Source of the DNA: UBA3941 sp002385665
Lineage (GTDB): Bacteria; Bacillota; Clostridia; Caldicoprobacterales; UBA3941
DNA: 14,490 nt
NCBI GenBank assembly: GCA_050949255.1
Contig: JBMNFJ010000006.1
Coordinates: 1 to 14,490 of the forward strand
Direction: 5' to 3'
The notes beneath the pieces were generated by a model. That model ran no database searches. It was not told the DNA's origin and saw nothing but the letters and a program-made list of their open reading frames with translations. The position numbers were made by a program, and so were the translations under genes. Below, one piece after another: positions 12,885 through 14,490 of this stretch (the first letter of the stretch is position 1; every line of letters starts with the position of its first letter).

Positions 12885-13874
12885 CTAGTCTTCGTAGGTC
12901 TCTACTGTGACGCCGTCTGCTGTAGGATCCAGGTTTACAAAGCATTCTGCGCCAGCCTCGGTTAGGGCTTTTATGGTGCTTTCAGGGTCCAGGGTTAGTG
13001 CTATAATTGTGCCCCCTCCACCTGCCCCTGCCAGCTTGGCGGCCAAAGCACCGTTCTCCTTAGCGACACGGATCATATGGTTGTTTTGTTCCCCGGAATC
13101 GCTTATGCTGTCCTGGATCTCGTGGTTTTTGTTCATTAGATAGCCAAGCTCATCCCAGTCCTGCTTTATAAGGGCCTTTTTACCCTCCCTGGCTATATGG
13201 GCTATATCGGAATACCCCTTTACCACTAACTCTTCCCCTTCCAACCACCTTTCCCGAAGGGGCTTATGGAAGTCTCCCGAATGATGTTTTATTCCGGTAT
13301 GGGCGATGACAAAGGGCAGCTTCTCTACATAAGGAGCCAGTGGCTCCACCGTTGTATAGATCTCCTGGCTAAGCTCCCTATAGTACTCCTTACCCCTAAA
13401 GTCCAAATAGTTAAGGCCGCCAAAGGTGGTCATATAGGCATCCTGATATCCGCATTGGCATTTCATATAATGCAGTTCTATTATCCTATTAATCTCAGCC
13501 AGTTCATATCTATTATGCTTCTGTCCCACAAACGCCAAAATAGCGGACAATATGGCGGATAGGGTTGCAGTAGAACCTGCCAATCCCGCCTGTACGGGGA
13601 CATCGCTCTTTATGGAGATCTTGGCCTTTAGATCATAGAGCTTTAAGTATCTTAATACAGACCTTACTATATCGAAATAATCCCCTTTGTTTTCATAATC
13701 GTTCTTCCATTTAAGTACCTTTCGCCCAAAGGGGTTCTCAATGATTAGTTCATCGCTCTCCTCTATGTACACTTCCGCCCTATTCTCTATAGAGCATGCT
13801 ATCATAGTGCCACCATATCCGTCGGTGGGATTTCCAATAATCCCGGCTCTTCCCGGTGCAGTTACTCTTATCAT
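12885..13874 (-). CDS. GHMP-family sugar kinase, glucuronokinase-like
   Basis: 329 residues from the ATG at 13872-13874, chosen because GGGGGAG lies nine bases upstream; the ATG three codons earlier touches that ribosome site. Motif 1 is APGRAGIIGNPTDGYGG. The ATP-binding motif 2 is PVQAGLAGSTATL (~93-105). GYQDAYMTTFGG (Asp145) carries the likely catalytic Asp. Motif 3 is KLAGAGGGGTIIAL near the C-terminus. The 'GNP.DGYGG' and 'GLAGS.A' variants resemble glucuronokinase, which makes sugar 1-phosphates, more than galactokinase or HddA. The gene upstream (stop 20 bp before) makes UDP-sugars from sugar 1-phosphates, fitting a two-step salvage of glucuronate or a related sugar. The substrate remains an inference. 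Confidence 0.85.
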   Translation of the reverse strand: MIRVTAPGRAGIIGNPTDGYGGTMIACSIENRAEVYIEESDELIIENPFGRKVLKWKNDYENKGDYFDIVRSVLRYLKLYDLKAKISIKSDVPVQAGLAGSTATLSAILSAILAFVGQKHNRYELAEINRIIELHYMKCQCGYQDAYMTTFGGLNYLDFRGKEYYRELSQEIYTTVEPLAPYVEKLPFVIAHTGIKHHSGDFHKPLRERWLEGEELVVKGYSDIAHIAREGKKALIKQDWDELGYLMNKNHEIQDSISDSGEQNNHMIRVAKENGALAAKLAGAGGGGTIIALTLDPESTIKALTEAGAECFVNLDPTADGVTVETYED

Positions 13875-13894
13875 CACCCTCATCTCCCCCTTTT

Positions 13895-14490
13895 CTAAAG
13901 GTTCAATTGTTCAATTACGTATTGCCTTAGCTGATAACCATACTTCTCGTCCCTCAGGGCAAAATCCAAAAAGGCTTCATAATAGGACGGGAAATTGCCT
14001 ATATCATACCTCTTCTCGTTACTTGTCAGGCTTACTGAATACCCCTTTGTGCCCTCTTTAATAAGCAGTCTAATAGCATCGGTAAGCTGGATCTCCCCGC
14101 CTTTGCCCGGGCTTGTCCTATCCAGACAATCGAAGATAGCCGCCGGCATAATATACCTTGCGGCAACAGCCAGATCGGAAGGCGCATTGCTAGGGGACGG
14201 TTTTTCAATCAGATCCTTTATTCCCACAACACCGTCATTTATATCCCCTTCGGGATGGATAATGCCGTAGCGGTTCACCTGATCCATAGGAACGCGTCTG
14301 GTTCCAATGATAAAGGAGGACTCGTCCTCCTTATACTTATCTACCATCCTCTTTAAAAGACAATCGTTTTCCGTTGAATAGATTATGGAATCCCCCAAGG
14401 CAATTATAAAGGGATCGTTACCTACAAAATCCTTGGCACACCTTACGGCATGCCCTAATCCTGCCTGAACGCTTTGTCTGGTATAGAAAT
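13895..14490 (-). CDS. UTP-sugar-1-phosphate uridylyltransferase (GalU-like), 5' end outside the window
   Basis: The frame is open from the right edge to TAA at 13895; the visible 197 residues are the C-terminal two thirds. It shows RQSVQAGLGHAVRCAKDFVG, PFIIALGDSII, VGIKDLIEKPSPSNAPSDLA and AARYIMPAAIFDCLD. GGEIQLTDAIRLL and EKRYDIGNFPSYYEAFLDFA follow. All are diagnostic blocks of bacterial UDP-glucose pyrophosphorylases. The usual metal-site LGDD reads LGDS here. It transfers UMP from UTP to a hexose or hexuronate 1-phosphate, releasing pyrophosphate. It is the first visible gene of an operon with the GHMP kinase. It might be specific for glucose 1-phosphate or, given the partner, another sugar. 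TTG at 14396-14398 is internal, not a start. Confidence 0.93.
   Translation of the reverse strand, partial: FYTRQSVQAGLGHAVRCAKDFVGNDPFIIALGDSIIYSTENDCLLKRMVDKYKEDESSFIIGTRRVPMDQVNRYGIIHPEGDINDGVVGIKDLIEKPSPSNAPSDLAVAARYIMPAAIFDCLDRTSPGKGGEIQLTDAIRLLIKEGTKGYSVSLTSNEKRYDIGNFPSYYEAFLDFALRDEKYGYQLRQYVIEQLNL

Overview
The window looks like a chromosomal accessory stretch from a low-GC Gram-positive bacterium, most likely of the class Clostridia. Reasons: A+T-rich DNA, strong AGGAGG-type ribosome sites, a short MDDKMFEL-type coiled-coil protein of a kind common in clostridia, a NERD-domain protein, and the GAAACGTCCCC palindromic repeats. No rRNA, tRNA or CRISPR array was seen. The genus cannot be named from the sequence alone.

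Layout. 1-945: the end of an IS3-family transposase and a frameshifted N-terminal remnant of an IS21 istB. 946-2260: a small acidic ORF (51 codons), then a membrane-anchored NERD-domain protein with a clear promoter and a 5'-UTR hairpin. 2295-5253: two metabolic genes read leftwards, a uroporphyrinogen-decarboxylase-like (corrinoid/zinc methyltransferase superfamily) protein and an enolase-superfamily sugar-acid dehydratase/racemase. 5538-7154: a coiled-coil protein, a C-terminal istB remnant and a 5'-truncated hypothetical. 7272-8770: a translationally coupled pair (pRiA4b ORF-3-like protein and a 104-residue partner), preceded by a HEPN-like gene truncated at its 5' end. 8771-11338: an apparently intact IS21-family element (istA/istB) inserted into the istA of another IS21 relative (remnant to about 11875). 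11897-12733: mostly non-coding, with a decayed ORF and one candidate small ORF. 12885-14490: an operon of a UTP-sugar-1-phosphate uridylyltransferase (cut by the window edge) followed by a GHMP sugar kinase resembling glucuronokinases, plausibly a salvage route to a UDP-sugar.

Nearly all intact non-IS genes read on the minus strand. The most unusual signal is a family of 25-bp palindromes (arms TGACAA/TTGTCA, core GAAACGTCCCC), all in one orientation. Five of the six loci lie 0-36 bp past the stop codon of a minus-strand reading frame, usually followed by a terminator hairpin. Three loci share more than the palindrome: a common flank (TTCAGA, 8 nt, TTCAAAAAAAGGG) plus hairpin. Two others share a different hairpin cassette. 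They look like a dispersed 3'-UTR/terminator element rather than chance terminators. No complete new multi-gene system is evident.
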